DNA of 64,000 nucleotides, from contig NZ_LOHS01000174.1 of assembly GCF_001642995.1 (NCBI RefSeq), positions 42,971 through 106,970 of the forward strand, given 5' to 3'. The translations under genes were made by a program, and so were the position numbers. The first letter of the stretch is position 1, and every line of letters starts with the position of its first letter. The DNA is from Streptomyces jeddahensis. Lineage in GTDB: Bacteria > Actinomycetota > Actinomycetes > Streptomycetales > Streptomycetaceae. Of the stretch, positions 24,442 through 32,222 are shown one piece after another. The notes beneath the pieces were generated by a model. It saw only the letters and a list, made by a program, of their open reading frames with translations, did not search any database and was not told the DNA's origin.

Positions 24442-25872
24442 ATGTCAAGGCTGCTCACCCGGCTCGCGGCGATATTGGTCGCCGTCGGCCTCGTCTTCAC
24501 CTCCCAATCCCTGGCCACACCTCAGCGGGCGGCCGCTGCCGACCCGGGCTACCTGATGCTGCACTTCACCGGGGAGGGGTCGACCGGTCAGCAGATGTAC
24601 CTTGCGCACAGCGCGGACGGCCTGCACTGGAACGACCTCAACGACGGAGCGTCGATCCTGCGCTCCACGGTCGGCACGCGCGGGGTGCGTGACCCCGCAC
24701 TGGTGAGATCGCCGGGCGGTGACAAGTACTGGATCATCGCGACCGACCTGTGCTGGGGCTGCGGGTCGACCGTGGACGGCTCCATCAACAACGGCAGCCG
24801 CAGCATCGTGGTGTGGGAGTCGACGGACCTGGTCAACTGGTCGGAGCCGTGGCTGCTCAACGTCGCCGGCGCGATCCCCGACGGGCGCAACGCCTGGGCG
24901 CCGGAAGCGATCTGGAACCCGGCCACCAACGACTACGTCCTGTACTGGGCGACGAACGTGCCCCTCGACGGCAAGACGAAGCACCGCATCTTCTACGCCC
25001 GCACCAGCGACTTCCGCACCATCACCACCCCACAGATCTACATCGACCGCCCCGGCACCCAGGAACTCATCGACACCCAGATCGTCGAGATGCCGGCCGG
25101 CGTCGGCAACTACCGCTACGTGCGGGCCTCCGGCGACGGCCAGATCACCCTCGAAGGCAGCAACTCGATCCTCGGGACGTGGACGAACCTCGGCAACCTC
25201 TCCGGCATCGGCCTCACCGGCTCCCAGGTCGAGGGTCCGATGTGGATGAAGTTCCGCGACCGCAACGAGTGGGCCCTGTACCTCGACCAGTACGCCTCCC
25301 GCGGCGGGTACATGCCGGTCACGACGACCAACCCCTCCGCCCCCGGCACCTACCAGATTCCGGCGTCGGGAAGCTACAACATGGGCGTCAACAAGAAGCG
25401 CCACGGCTCGATCCTGAACCTCACCGCCGCCGAGGAGACCCGCGTCCTCGCCCGCTGGGCCAGCACCCCGGCCAAGCGGCTCCAGTCGTACAACTTCCAG
25501 GACCGGTACGTGCGGCACGCCAACTTCGACGTGCGCATCGACCAGAACATCACCGGCCCGGACGCCCAGTTCCGGCTGCGGCCCGGCCTGGCGGGCACCG
25601 GCACCGTCTCCTTCGAGTCGGTGAACTACCCCGGCTACTTCCTGCGGCACTCCGGATACGACTTCCAACTGGTCCGCAACGACGGCACCGCCCAGTTCGC
25701 CGCGGACGCCACCTTCCGCCAGGTCGCCGGCCTCGCCGACCCCACCTGGTCCTCCTTCCAGTCCTACAACCACCCCGACCGCTACATCCGCCACTACGCC
25801 TACCAACTCCGCCTCGACCAGATCACCACCGCGACAGCACGCGGCGACGCCACCTTCCGCGTGACGAACTGA
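24442..25872 (+). CDS. Secreted GH43 exo-arabinofuranosidase-type enzyme with AbfB (CBM42) domain
   Basis: 476 residues: signal peptide (to about 33), a GH43 propeller (35-340) and an AbfB domain (345-476; RLQSYNFQDRYVRH, SVNYPGYFLRH, SYNHPDRYIRH). The catalytic part resembles the S. avermitilis exo-1,5-alpha-arabinofuranosidase group. Candidate residues are Asp84 (GVRDPALV), Asp211 (LIDTQIV) and Glu264 (QVEGPMW). It would release arabinose from arabinan chains. AGGA precedes the ATG. A terminator follows directly. Confidence 0.88.
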   Translation: MSRLLTRLAAILVAVGLVFTSQSLATPQRAAAADPGYLMLHFTGEGSTGQQMYLAHSADGLHWNDLNDGASILRSTVGTRGVRDPALVRSPGGDKYWIIATDLCWGCGSTVDGSINNGSRSIVVWESTDLVNWSEPWLLNVAGAIPDGRNAWAPEAIWNPATNDYVLYWATNVPLDGKTKHRIFYARTSDFRTITTPQIYIDRPGTQELIDTQIVEMPAGVGNYRYVRASGDGQITLEGSNSILGTWTNLGNLSGIGLTGSQVEGPMWMKFRDRNEWALYLDQYASRGGYMPVTTTNPSAPGTYQIPASGSYNMGVNKKRHGSILNLTAAEETRVLARWASTPAKRLQSYNFQDRYVRHANFDVRIDQNITGPDAQFRLRPGLAGTGTVSFESVNYPGYFLRHSGYDFQLVRNDGTAQFAADATFRQVAGLADPTWSSFQSYNHPDRYIRHYAYQLRLDQITTATARGDATFRVTN

Positions 25873-25881
25873 CCCGAAACC

Positions 25882-25919
25882 GGGATGCCGGCGCCTCCTT
25901 GGGAGAGCGCCGGCATCCC
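25882..25919 (+). terminator. Strong terminator of the GH43 gene
   Basis: GGGATGCCGGCGC and GCGCCGGCATCCC form a perfect 13-base stem with a 12-base loop, ten bases after the GH43 stop codon. Confidence 0.88.
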
Positions 25920-25957
25920 CTTGCTCGGCCTCCCCATGCCCTCCGGACCAGCTCTCA

Positions 25958-25972
25958 CCGAACGACGTTCGG
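25958..25972. promoter_or_regulatory. Shared arabinan-locus motif, site C (perfect palindrome)
   Basis: CCGAACGACGTTCGG is a perfect 15-base palindrome 30 bases before the start of the next GH43 gene. It is the symmetric form of the motif at 22042 and 23919. Confidence 0.65.
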
Positions 25973-26001
25973 CATAGCGAAAATCTGGAAAGGAAGTACC
26001 G

Positions 26002-26625
26002 TGCTCTTTCGCCATCTCAGGTTGTGGTTGGCCGGCGCCGTGGCCCTGCTCACGGCGCTGGTCTGTGCACAGGGACCCGCGTCCGCGGTTGACGGCCGCC
26101 CCTACACGAACCCGCTCAAGTCGGTGAAGGGCGCCGACCCCTGGCTGGAGTACTACGACGGCAACTAGACGTACATGGTCGGCAGCGGAAGAACGAACAG
26201 CAGCATGCCGCCCAGCCTGGTCATCGCCCCGATGAGCAACCCGCACACCGTCAGCGGGAACTGGAGTGTCATCTCCACGCCGACCCTCAGCTGGGAGACC
26301 CAGAAGGCAGCCATCAACTAAGGCCCGGAGGCACTGCAGCGTGACGGCCGCACCTTCCTCATTTACTCCGCGAGCGCCTGCGACACCCCGACTACCAGCT
26401 CGGCCAGCTCGAATTGACCGGTTCCGACCCGCTGAACCCCGCCGCCTGGACGAAGAAGCCGTCACCGGTCTTCCGCCGCGATGACGCGGCCGGCGTCTAC
26501 GGCCCCGGCCACAACGGCTTCTTCACCTCGCCCGACGGCACCGAGAACTGGATCGTCTACCACGCCAACGACTCCACCACCGATCGCTGCGGCAACGAAC
26601 GCACCACCCTCGTCCGTCCGGCCTC
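26002..26625 (+). pseudogene. Broken secreted GH43 gene
   Basis: A GTG start with AAGGAAG upstream opens a signal peptide and TNPLKSVKGADPWLEYYDGN, the GH43 beginning, then an in-frame TAG at 26166. Later pieces are recognisable in shifting frames: MSNPHTVSGNWSVISTPTLS, a TAA, GPEALQRDGRTFLIYSAS, a frameshift, then YGPGHNGFFTSPDGTENWIV and YHANDSTTDRCGNERTT. The enzyme is dead and its 3' end is replaced by unrelated sequence from about 26625. Confidence 0.85.
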
Positions 26626-26693
26626 CGCTGTCCCGCCACACTTGGAGCTTGTCGTCCAGGATGCGGTCGACGACCCGGCGCGCGCCCTCCACG

Positions 26694-27068
26694 TCAAAGG
26701 CCACGAGCCCACTCCACTAGCTGCGTGAGCATCGCCTTCGTCAACGAGTGCGGGCCGGTGCCGAGGTCGGACCGCGCAAGGGCCGTGCCTTCCAGGGCCT
26801 CGGGGTCGATCGCGTCCAGGAAGACGGCCGCCGCCGGACCCGGGTCAGGAACGTCAGCGACCGCGACATGGGCCATGCCCGACCATTGGTTACTGCCGCG
26901 GTCGCTCACGTGCAGGAGGACCTGCGCTGGCTCTCCTGCGATGTGCGCGATGGTGTATGCGCCGACGGAGCGCGGGTCCACAAGCTTGCCGCCGATCTCG
27001 ATGTCGGCCCGGTCACCGCGTGCCGTGATCTGGACGTGGCGGGGGGGGAGTCGTGGTGATCCATTCAC
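26694..27068 (-). CDS. Hypothetical protein, possibly phage- or plasmid-derived
   Basis: About 124 residues: QITARGDRADIEIGGKLVDP near the start and AMLTQLVEWARGL at the end. I do not recognise it. The N-terminus runs through a C8 homopolymer, so the true start or an old frameshift is uncertain. Its stop overlaps a second frame beginning VAFDVEGARRVVDRILDDKL (from 26704) that is cut off at the GH43 pseudogene junction near 26625, which suggests a two-gene fragment of mobile origin. Confidence 0.5.
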   Translation of the reverse strand: MNGSPRLPPRHVQITARGDRADIEIGGKLVDPRSVGAYTIAHIAGEPAQVLLHVSDRGSNQWSGMAHVAVADVPDPGPAAAVFLDAIDPEALEGTALARSDLGTGPHSLTKAMLTQLVEWARGL

Positions 27069-27357
27069 TCGACGCTAGGACGCCTGTCGGACAGCAGCGA
27101 GCAGTCAAGATCATTCTTGCCCAATTGGGCAACTCGGGTGGACGACCGCCCCGGCCACCCACGTGCACGCTCCTTCACCAGCTGTAGGTCCGCCGTTCGA
27201 TGCGCACTACTCACTGTGGGAATGCTGGAATCCGGGCGTGCTGCGCAGGGGTTGGATCGGGGCAGAGCGCGCAATCGTTAAGATCTTGGCGCTCGGGTTC
27301 GGCGCTTTCCGTGGTGAAGGATCGGCCCGACCTGAGGCGGTCACCCTCACGTGCGGC

Positions 27358-27400
27358 GGGTGCTCGCGGTGGCTGCGGGTGGCAGCCACCGCGAGCACCC
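27358..27400. terminator. Long perfect hairpin
   Basis: GGGTGCTCGCGGTGGCTGC and GCAGCCACCGCGAGCACCC form a perfect 19-base stem with a 5-base loop (GGGTG). No gene ends nearby on the plus strand, so it may be an orphan terminator left by a deletion. Confidence 0.7.
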
Positions 27401-27479
27401 CAGTGCCGGTTATCAGAGCCTCATGTCCTCAGGCCCGTGACCGCTCGTCGCGGCGTCGGCGTAGTTTGATCGTGGTCAC

Positions 27480-27562
27480 TAGATGAGTGAGTCCGATGTT
27501 TGTGCTGGTAGCGACCACGGCGAAGCGCATCCGTTGATGAGTGCGTGAAGAAAGACCTGCTC
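27480..27562 (+). mobile_element. IS982-family end scar 1
   Basis: CTAGATGAGTGAGTCCGATG and the following bases match the right end of the IS982-family element at 29023-29966, including ten bases of flank, then diverge near 27562. Only the terminal part remains. Confidence 0.7.
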
Positions 27563-27672
27563 AGACGACGACTTTACCTACGCGACCCCCGAGGCCGTCA
27601 TTCAGAAAGGCGACGTCATCCTCGTCGCCGGAAAGAGCCACGTGGTGGGGAACCTTCGCCGAACTCAGCTGA
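27563..27672 (+). pseudogene. Fragment of a TrkA-C-type regulatory domain
   Basis: Encodes DFTYATPEAVIQKGDVILVA followed by GKSHVVGNL, the typical final strands of a TrkA-C/RCK-C domain of potassium transporters or antiporters. Nothing upstream belongs to it because the IS scar cuts it off. Confidence 0.5.
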
Positions 27673-27683
27673 AACCGCCGGAG

Positions 27684-27911
27684 CTACTTGTCGGCGCGGT
27701 AGAGCTTGATGTGCTTGTTCACGAAGAGGTGAACGTACCCGCACCTCCAGCAGATGAGCCCCCTCGCCGTCTCGTCCGCCCACGCCATCTTCAGGAACTC
27801 CAGGCCGACGCTGTTGAGCATCACACCCCGCTCCCGGAACAGATCACTGTCGCAGACCTGACAGGTGATCCAGACGTCCCCGATCGCGGCCCGAACCGGC
27901 TTGCGCGCCAT
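27684..27911 (-). CDS. Small zinc-ribbon protein
   Basis: 75 residues with two CxxC pairs (TCQVCDSDLF and ICWRCGYVHLF) that would bind one zinc. It is common in Streptomyces as a hypothetical protein. The start at 27911 has GAAGAGAA upstream. Confidence 0.7.
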   Translation of the reverse strand: MARKPVRAAIGDVWITCQVCDSDLFRERGVMLNSVGLEFLKMAWADETARGLICWRCGYVHLFVNKHIKLYRADK

Positions 27912-27964
27912 GGCAGTTCTCTTCCCCGTGCGGTCACCGGTCTCCGGAAGAAGACCGGCGTCTG

Positions 27965-28010
27965 AGCTGGTAACGACCAAGGCGAAGGGCGCCCCTTGGT
28001 CAGTGTGCGT
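27965..28010 (+). mobile_element. IS982-family end scar 2
   Basis: GCTGGTAACGACCAAGGCGA and the next 24 bases match the right terminal region of the IS982 copy with few changes. No IR core remains. Confidence 0.55.
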
Positions 28011-28046
28011 CCGCCCCGCCTCGGGCCGGTGGACGGTGCCCTGCTG

Positions 28047-28856
28047 TCAGGAGCGTCCCTGGAGGTAGCGGAGCCAGGTGCCGGTGTCGGCGGCCCTGCT
28101 GGGAGCGGGCCTGCGGCTGTGTCGTCCGGGGTCGTGCCTCTCCACGCGCTCGACGACGAGCCAGACCACGGGCAGCAGCACCAGCCACAGCAGCGCCACG
28201 CCCACCGGTCCGGTTCCGGTCTCGTAGCCGACGATGCCCGCCGGCACAGAGGCCAGCACGGCGCCCACGGCCCATCGGCCCCACAGGACCACGGAGCGGG
28301 GCAGTGATCGCCGCCGTGCGTGGCGTACCGCCGTGACCCCCGCGAAACCGCCGTAGCCTCCCACGGTCAGCAAGTCGAGCGCGAAGGCGGTCTGGATTTC
28401 GGGCAGACCCTCCGGGGTGTCGGTGGACTCCTGGGTCACCCCGTCCTTGTTGACGGCCATCGCGTAGTCGCGCCAGACGGTCACCGTGACGTGGTCGCCC
28501 TTACGCAGATGCCTCAGCAGCGGGACCTCGTCGTCCATGTCGAGTTCCGCGGGGATCGGGTGCGGGCCGTCGAGCTTGAGCAGATACAGCTGACTCCGGC
28601 CCTGGTTCTCGATGGCCGTTCCGCGCACCGTCGCGGGGTAGGTGCGCAGGCAGTTGGCCGTGGCGGCCCCCGGGAGGGTGCACGGCCGGGCGAAGCGAAA
28701 GGCCCGTACCTCGTCCACCGAGTCCGGCACCGTGGCCAGGACCACGACGCCTGCCGCGCCCGCCATGGCGGCCAGCGGCACCACGAGCAGCCCCCAAGCC
28801 CAGTTCCACCGTGCGCGCCGAAGCCGCCGCGCCTCCGCTCTCTTGCTCCTGCTCAC
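28047..28856 (-). CDS. Membrane protein of unknown function
   Basis: 269 residues. A Lys/Arg-rich N-terminus (SRSKRAEARRLRRARWNWA) precedes helix 1 (about 20-42). A soluble domain contains a Cys pair (ARPCTLPGAATANCLRTY) and an RGTAIENQGRSQLYLLKLDG strand. Three further helices follow to about 240. The arrangement suggests a membrane-anchored domain facing outward. No family recognised. Confidence 0.65.
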   Translation of the reverse strand: MSRSKRAEARRLRRARWNWAWGLLVVPLAAMAGAAGVVVLATVPDSVDEVRAFRFARPCTLPGAATANCLRTYPATVRGTAIENQGRSQLYLLKLDGPHPIPAELDMDDEVPLLRHLRKGDHVTVTVWRDYAMAVNKDGVTQESTDTPEGLPEIQTAFALDLLTVGGYGGFAGVTAVRHARRRSLPRSVVLWGRWAVGAVLASVPAGIVGYETGTGPVGVALLWLVLLPVVWLVVERVERHDPGRHSRRPAPSRAADTGTWLRYLQGRS

Positions 28857-29022
28857 CGGCCCCCCCCTTCCGCTTCCGCCCCCGTTCGCGGTTGGGCATA
28901 TTCAGCCACAGTGCATTCCCCGGCAGGCAGGCGGGACCACGGCACGATCCAGACACAGGTGATTGCCGGAACCCGGCAGCATGAGGCCTTGGCATCCGCC
29001 TCCCGCCAGGCCGTCGACGGTT

Positions 29023-29966
29023 GAGTTTGATGTTCTCAGTGGTCATAGGCGATCAGAGATCGTTTGACCTTGGCGCCGGTGGTCTAGTTGTGCCAAATGG
29101 CGGCGGCCAGGGCGAGGAGGCGTTGTCCGGTCCGGGCGAAGACCCCGGCCAGGGTTCTGCCGCTGTGCTGTTCGAGGCTGAGCTGGCCTTTGAGGGTGTC
29201 GATGACCGCCTCGATCCACTGGCGGACACGGGCGATCTTCCCGTGCCGGACCGGCTCATCCTTGCGGTCCGGCCGCACCAGGTGAGCCCCGAGTTGGTCG
29301 GCGACAAAGGCCTCGATCTCCCGTCCAGCGAAGCCCTTGTCGGCAAGGATCACCTGCCCAGCCCGGATGAGGCGGTGGTCGCGTTCCAGCAGCGCGGCCA
29401 TCACATCCCGCTCCCCGAGCTTGGGGTTGGCCAGGCGCCAGGACACCGGCATTCCCTCGGCGGTGGTGACCAGGTAGAGCCGGAATCCCCAAAAGAAGCG
29501 GGAGTGGCTGCGGCAGTAGCCGTAGCCGGCGTGCCCGGCCAGGTCGGAGCGTTTGACGGTCTCGCGGGAGGCGGCGCAGGGCAGCGGGGTGGAATCGATC
29601 AGCCGGAGGCTGTCGTGCCAGGTCGGCACCTGCCGGGCGAGCATCTCGATGACGTGGCTGATCAGCGGGCCGGCGGCGTTGAGACGCTTGTTGTAGGCGG
29701 ACTGCTGGGGCAGGTGCCCGAGTCGGGCATGGGCGAAGCGGATCCAGTGCCGGGCGGAGGGAAAGCCGAGCAGGACCTGGGCGACCGCCAGGCACAGCAG
29801 TTCGGCGTCCGTGAGTTTCGGGGGGGGCGCCCGATCCGGCGACAAGGCGCCACATGGTCGTCGATGAACACGTACAGTGCCGCCAGAAGGGCGTCCAGGT
29901 TTGTCTTCACACACCGACCAACGGGCGCCCTTCGCCATGGTCGCGACCAGCACGCACATCGGACTC
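29023..29966 (-). mobile_element. IS982-family insertion sequence
   Basis: About 944 bases bounded by imperfect inverted repeats, GAGTTTGATGT on the left and GAGTCCGATGT (read inward) on the right. It lies directly downstream of the DUF916 gene, whose TAG is 5 bases from its end. No target duplication is visible. Related ends occur at 27480, 27965 and 34671. Confidence 0.8.
29084..29910 (-). CDS. IS982-family transposase, needs a -1 frameshift; truncated by a stop
   Basis: The DDE transposase is split in two frames. The first gives KTNLDALLAALYVFIDDHV and RRIGRPP. The second continues KLTDAELLCLAVAQVLLGF, LIDSTPLPCAASRETVKRSD, ILADKGFAGREIEAF and ESHxGRT-like LEQHSGRTLAGV to AAIWHN. Joining them requires a -1 shift on a run of eight C near 29820-29827. 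After AAIWHN a TAG removes the last 15 residues, which remain readable as TTGAKVKRSLIAYDH to 29036. It may be inactive, or the C-run may be a programmed slip. Confidence 0.8.
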
Positions 29967-29972
29967 ACTCAT

Positions 29973-30941
29973 CTAGCGGTTGCGGCGGCGGTATGCGTAC
30001 GCGGCCAGCAGCGCTGTCACGGCAGCCGAAGCGAGGCTGCCGACTGTGAGGATGGCCATCGAGGTGTTCCCGCCGCGATGGTCGGCCTTCTGCGGTGTGC
30101 CGAGGGTGATGCGGCTGGTGGTCTGCCGTTTGACGAGTCCGCTGGCGAGGGCCAGTTGTGCTGTCCACACACCGTCCGGGAGCCGTGGGTCGAGTGTGGT
30201 CTTCGCCAGCGTCGAGTGGCCCGGGCCGAGGGTGCCTACCTTGACGTTGAACGGGCCTGCGGACAGTCCGCCCGGCCCGTTTGACAGGGCGAGCTTGCCT
30301 GTCAGGTCGAGGGCGCGCTTGCCGGTGTTGTGCACGTGGGCGGTGACCACCGGTACGTCCTCCGCGGCGCGGGTAGCCGTCAGACCTTTGATGCGGAAGT
30401 CCGACGGCGGTTCTCCGCCGGGCCCGACGGACAGATAGACGCGTACCCCGGCGCGGGCCGCGTTGCGTACCTGCTGTGAGGGGTCGCGCTCGGGGCTGAT
30501 CTCCGCCCAGATGACACCGTAGTGTTCGTCGGCGGTCGCGTCGTTCCCCACGGTGATCTCGGTCCATACCTTCGCTGTCTCGTCGGGCGCCAGGACGAGT
30601 TCGCTGTGTTCGAGCGTCACCCACCTCGTGAGCTCATTGCCGCTACGACCGGGGGCGAAGGTGAAGCCGTCCTTGTCGACTGCGGCGGCCGCGGGGTAGA
30701 GCTGTACGCGCTGTTGCGTGTCCGAGAGGTTGGTGACCGCGATGCGCCTGCGAATCTGCTGGCCTGGTTTGACGTGATCGATGATGTAGCGGTGGGCACG
30801 CTCGTCGTCGCGGCGGCTGACCGGCGCGTCGACGAGCCGGATGCCGACGCCCACGTCGTCAGACGCCGACTGCGGCGCCTGCGCGGCCACGGGCGCGACT
30901 GATCCGATGAGCAGTGACAGCGCAAGCAGCACTCCAGCCAC
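29973..30941 (-). CDS. DUF916 / WxL-interacting-type membrane-anchored surface protein
   Basis: 322 residues. A signal peptide (to about 21) is followed by two Ig-like regions typical of DUF916 (VGIRLVDAP, IDHVKPGQQIRRRIAVTNLS, then HVHNTGKRALDLTGKLALSN). A membrane helix near 293-314 and an RRRNR tail follow. In Firmicutes such proteins pair with WxL proteins at the cell surface. Here two WxL-like genes precede it in the same operon; the gap to the first is 4 bases. GTG start without a strong ribosome site, probably coupled. Confidence 0.8.
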   Translation of the reverse strand: MAGVLLALSLLIGSVAPVAAQAPQSASDDVGVGIRLVDAPVSRRDDERAHRYIIDHVKPGQQIRRRIAVTNLSDTQQRVQLYPAAAAVDKDGFTFAPGRSGNELTRWVTLEHSELVLAPDETAKVWTEITVGNDATADEHYGVIWAEISPERDPSQQVRNAARAGVRVYLSVGPGGEPPSDFRIKGLTATRAAEDVPVVTAHVHNTGKRALDLTGKLALSNGPGGLSAGPFNVKVGTLGPGHSTLAKTTLDPRLPDGVWTAQLALASGLVKRQTTSRITLGTPQKADHRGGNTSMAILTVGSLASAAVTALLAAYAYRRRNR

Positions 30942-30945
30942 GGGC

Positions 30946-31509
30946 TCACGCCACCGAATGGGTCACCGTCCCGCTATAGAGTCCGCCGACGGCGTCGTTG
31001 GGGATGGTGATCTCCAGGGTGGGGTTCCAGCTTGCCGTGTTGTTTCCGCTTCCGGAGGTCTTGGAGAATGCGGTGCGTGCCGTCTCCAGGCTCCTGCGGT
31101 CGGCACGCGTGGGCTGGCCGGGCACGAAGGTGCCGGTGCCGGTGGTGGAGGTCGCTTGCCCCGACCAGTAGTTCACCAGGTTCGGAAGGATGATCTCGGC
31201 AGGGGCGTCTGTTCCGGTGTCGAACTGCGTGGAGACCACCGACGCTGTCCACGTGGCGTTCGCCGCGGCCCGCTGGTCGTTCACCGTCACGGTGCCAAGC
31301 TGGCCGCTGATCGTCTGTCCCGGGAACCCGGACCCCAAGTTGCGTGAGGAGGGCACCTCGATCGTGAGGTTCGCCGTTGCCACGGTGAACGTCACGGTCG
31401 TGTCCCCCGACGGCTGGGCGGCGGCAGGCAGCGATGCCGCCCCGACCCCGGCGACGACGACACACGAAAGCAATGCTCTTCTGCGCACCTGATCACCATA
31501 GTCCGGCAT
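30946..31509 (-). CDS. WxL-domain-like secreted protein 1
   Basis: About 187 residues. A signal peptide (RRRALLSCVVVAGVGAASLP AAA) leads to a beta-rich domain. The motif WTASVVSTQFDTG follows TVTVNDQRAAAN, as in WxL domains, and the C-terminus is ITIPNDAVGGLYSGTVTHSVA. It shares about half its pattern with the next gene upstream. The WxL domain binds peptidoglycan in Firmicutes; the role here is inferred. An internal GTG at 31488 is an alternative start. Confidence 0.75.
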   Translation of the reverse strand: MPDYGDQVRRRALLSCVVVAGVGAASLPAAAQPSGDTTVTFTVATANLTIEVPSSRNLGSGFPGQTISGQLGTVTVNDQRAAANATWTASVVSTQFDTGTDAPAEIILPNLVNYWSGQATSTTGTGTFVPGQPTRADRRSLETARTAFSKTSGSGNNTASWNPTLEITIPNDAVGGLYSGTVTHSVA

Positions 31510-31537
31510 GTATGGAAATTCTGGTATTGATCATGCT

Positions 31538-32080
31538 TCATGCGACGGAGTGGGTGACCGTCCCGGTGTAGGTGCCGCCCACGGCGGTCGCCGGCAGCGC
31601 GACCATCAGTGTCGGCTGCCAGGAGGTGGTGTTGTTCCCGCTGCCCGACGTCTTGGCGAACGCCGTACGCGGGACGCTGAGGCTCTGCGCCTGCGCACTC
31701 GTGGCCTGGCCCGGTACGCGGGCGCCGGGGCCAGTGGTTTTGGTGGCCGGACCGGACCAGTACGAGACCTGGTTCCTGGAGATCTGCCGGGCGGCGCCGC
31801 CACCGGGCGTGGTGAAGTCGGTAGCCGCCACCGTCGCGGTCCACACCGCGTTCCGCACACCCCGGGTATCCGACACCTGGACCGTACCGAGCTGTCGGCT
31901 CATCGATGAACCAGGCAAGGCCGCGCCGAGATGCACCGAGGCCGGCACGGTGATCGACAGCGCGCCCGGCGGTTGCGCGACGCGCACCACGGCGTGGCTC
32001 GCCACCGGCGCTGCCACGCCGGGCAGCACCGTCACCACGGCCGCCGACCCGACGCCTATAAGCGTCCACAGCATTCGCAC
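31538..32080 (-). CDS. WxL-domain-like secreted protein 2
   Basis: About 180 residues, a paralogue of the gene that follows it. It carries a signal peptide, VQVSDTRGVRNAVWTATVAA and the same ending, GGTYTGTVTHSVA. The shared TSGSGNNTTSWQPTLMVALP is a family mark. It is first in the operon; GTG at 32080 or ATG at 32074 may start it. Divergent from the subtilase gene. Confidence 0.75.
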   Translation of the reverse strand: MRMLWTLIGVGSAAVVTVLPGVAAPVASHAVVRVAQPPGALSITVPASVHLGAALPGSSMSRQLGTVQVSDTRGVRNAVWTATVAATDFTTPGGGAARQISRNQVSYWSGPATKTTGPGARVPGQATSAQAQSLSVPRTAFAKTSGSGNNTTSWQPTLMVALPATAVGGTYTGTVTHSVA

Positions 32081-32222
32081 GCCGCGACTATAGAGACCGC
32101 AACGGGCGCTTTCAGTCCATCTTCACTCTTTCAGACGGTTCATGACTGACTGTAACTGGATAGCGTTCCTCAACCGGTTTCGCCCCATCCGCACCCTCGG
32201 CGGATCTATGTCCAGGAGCCCC

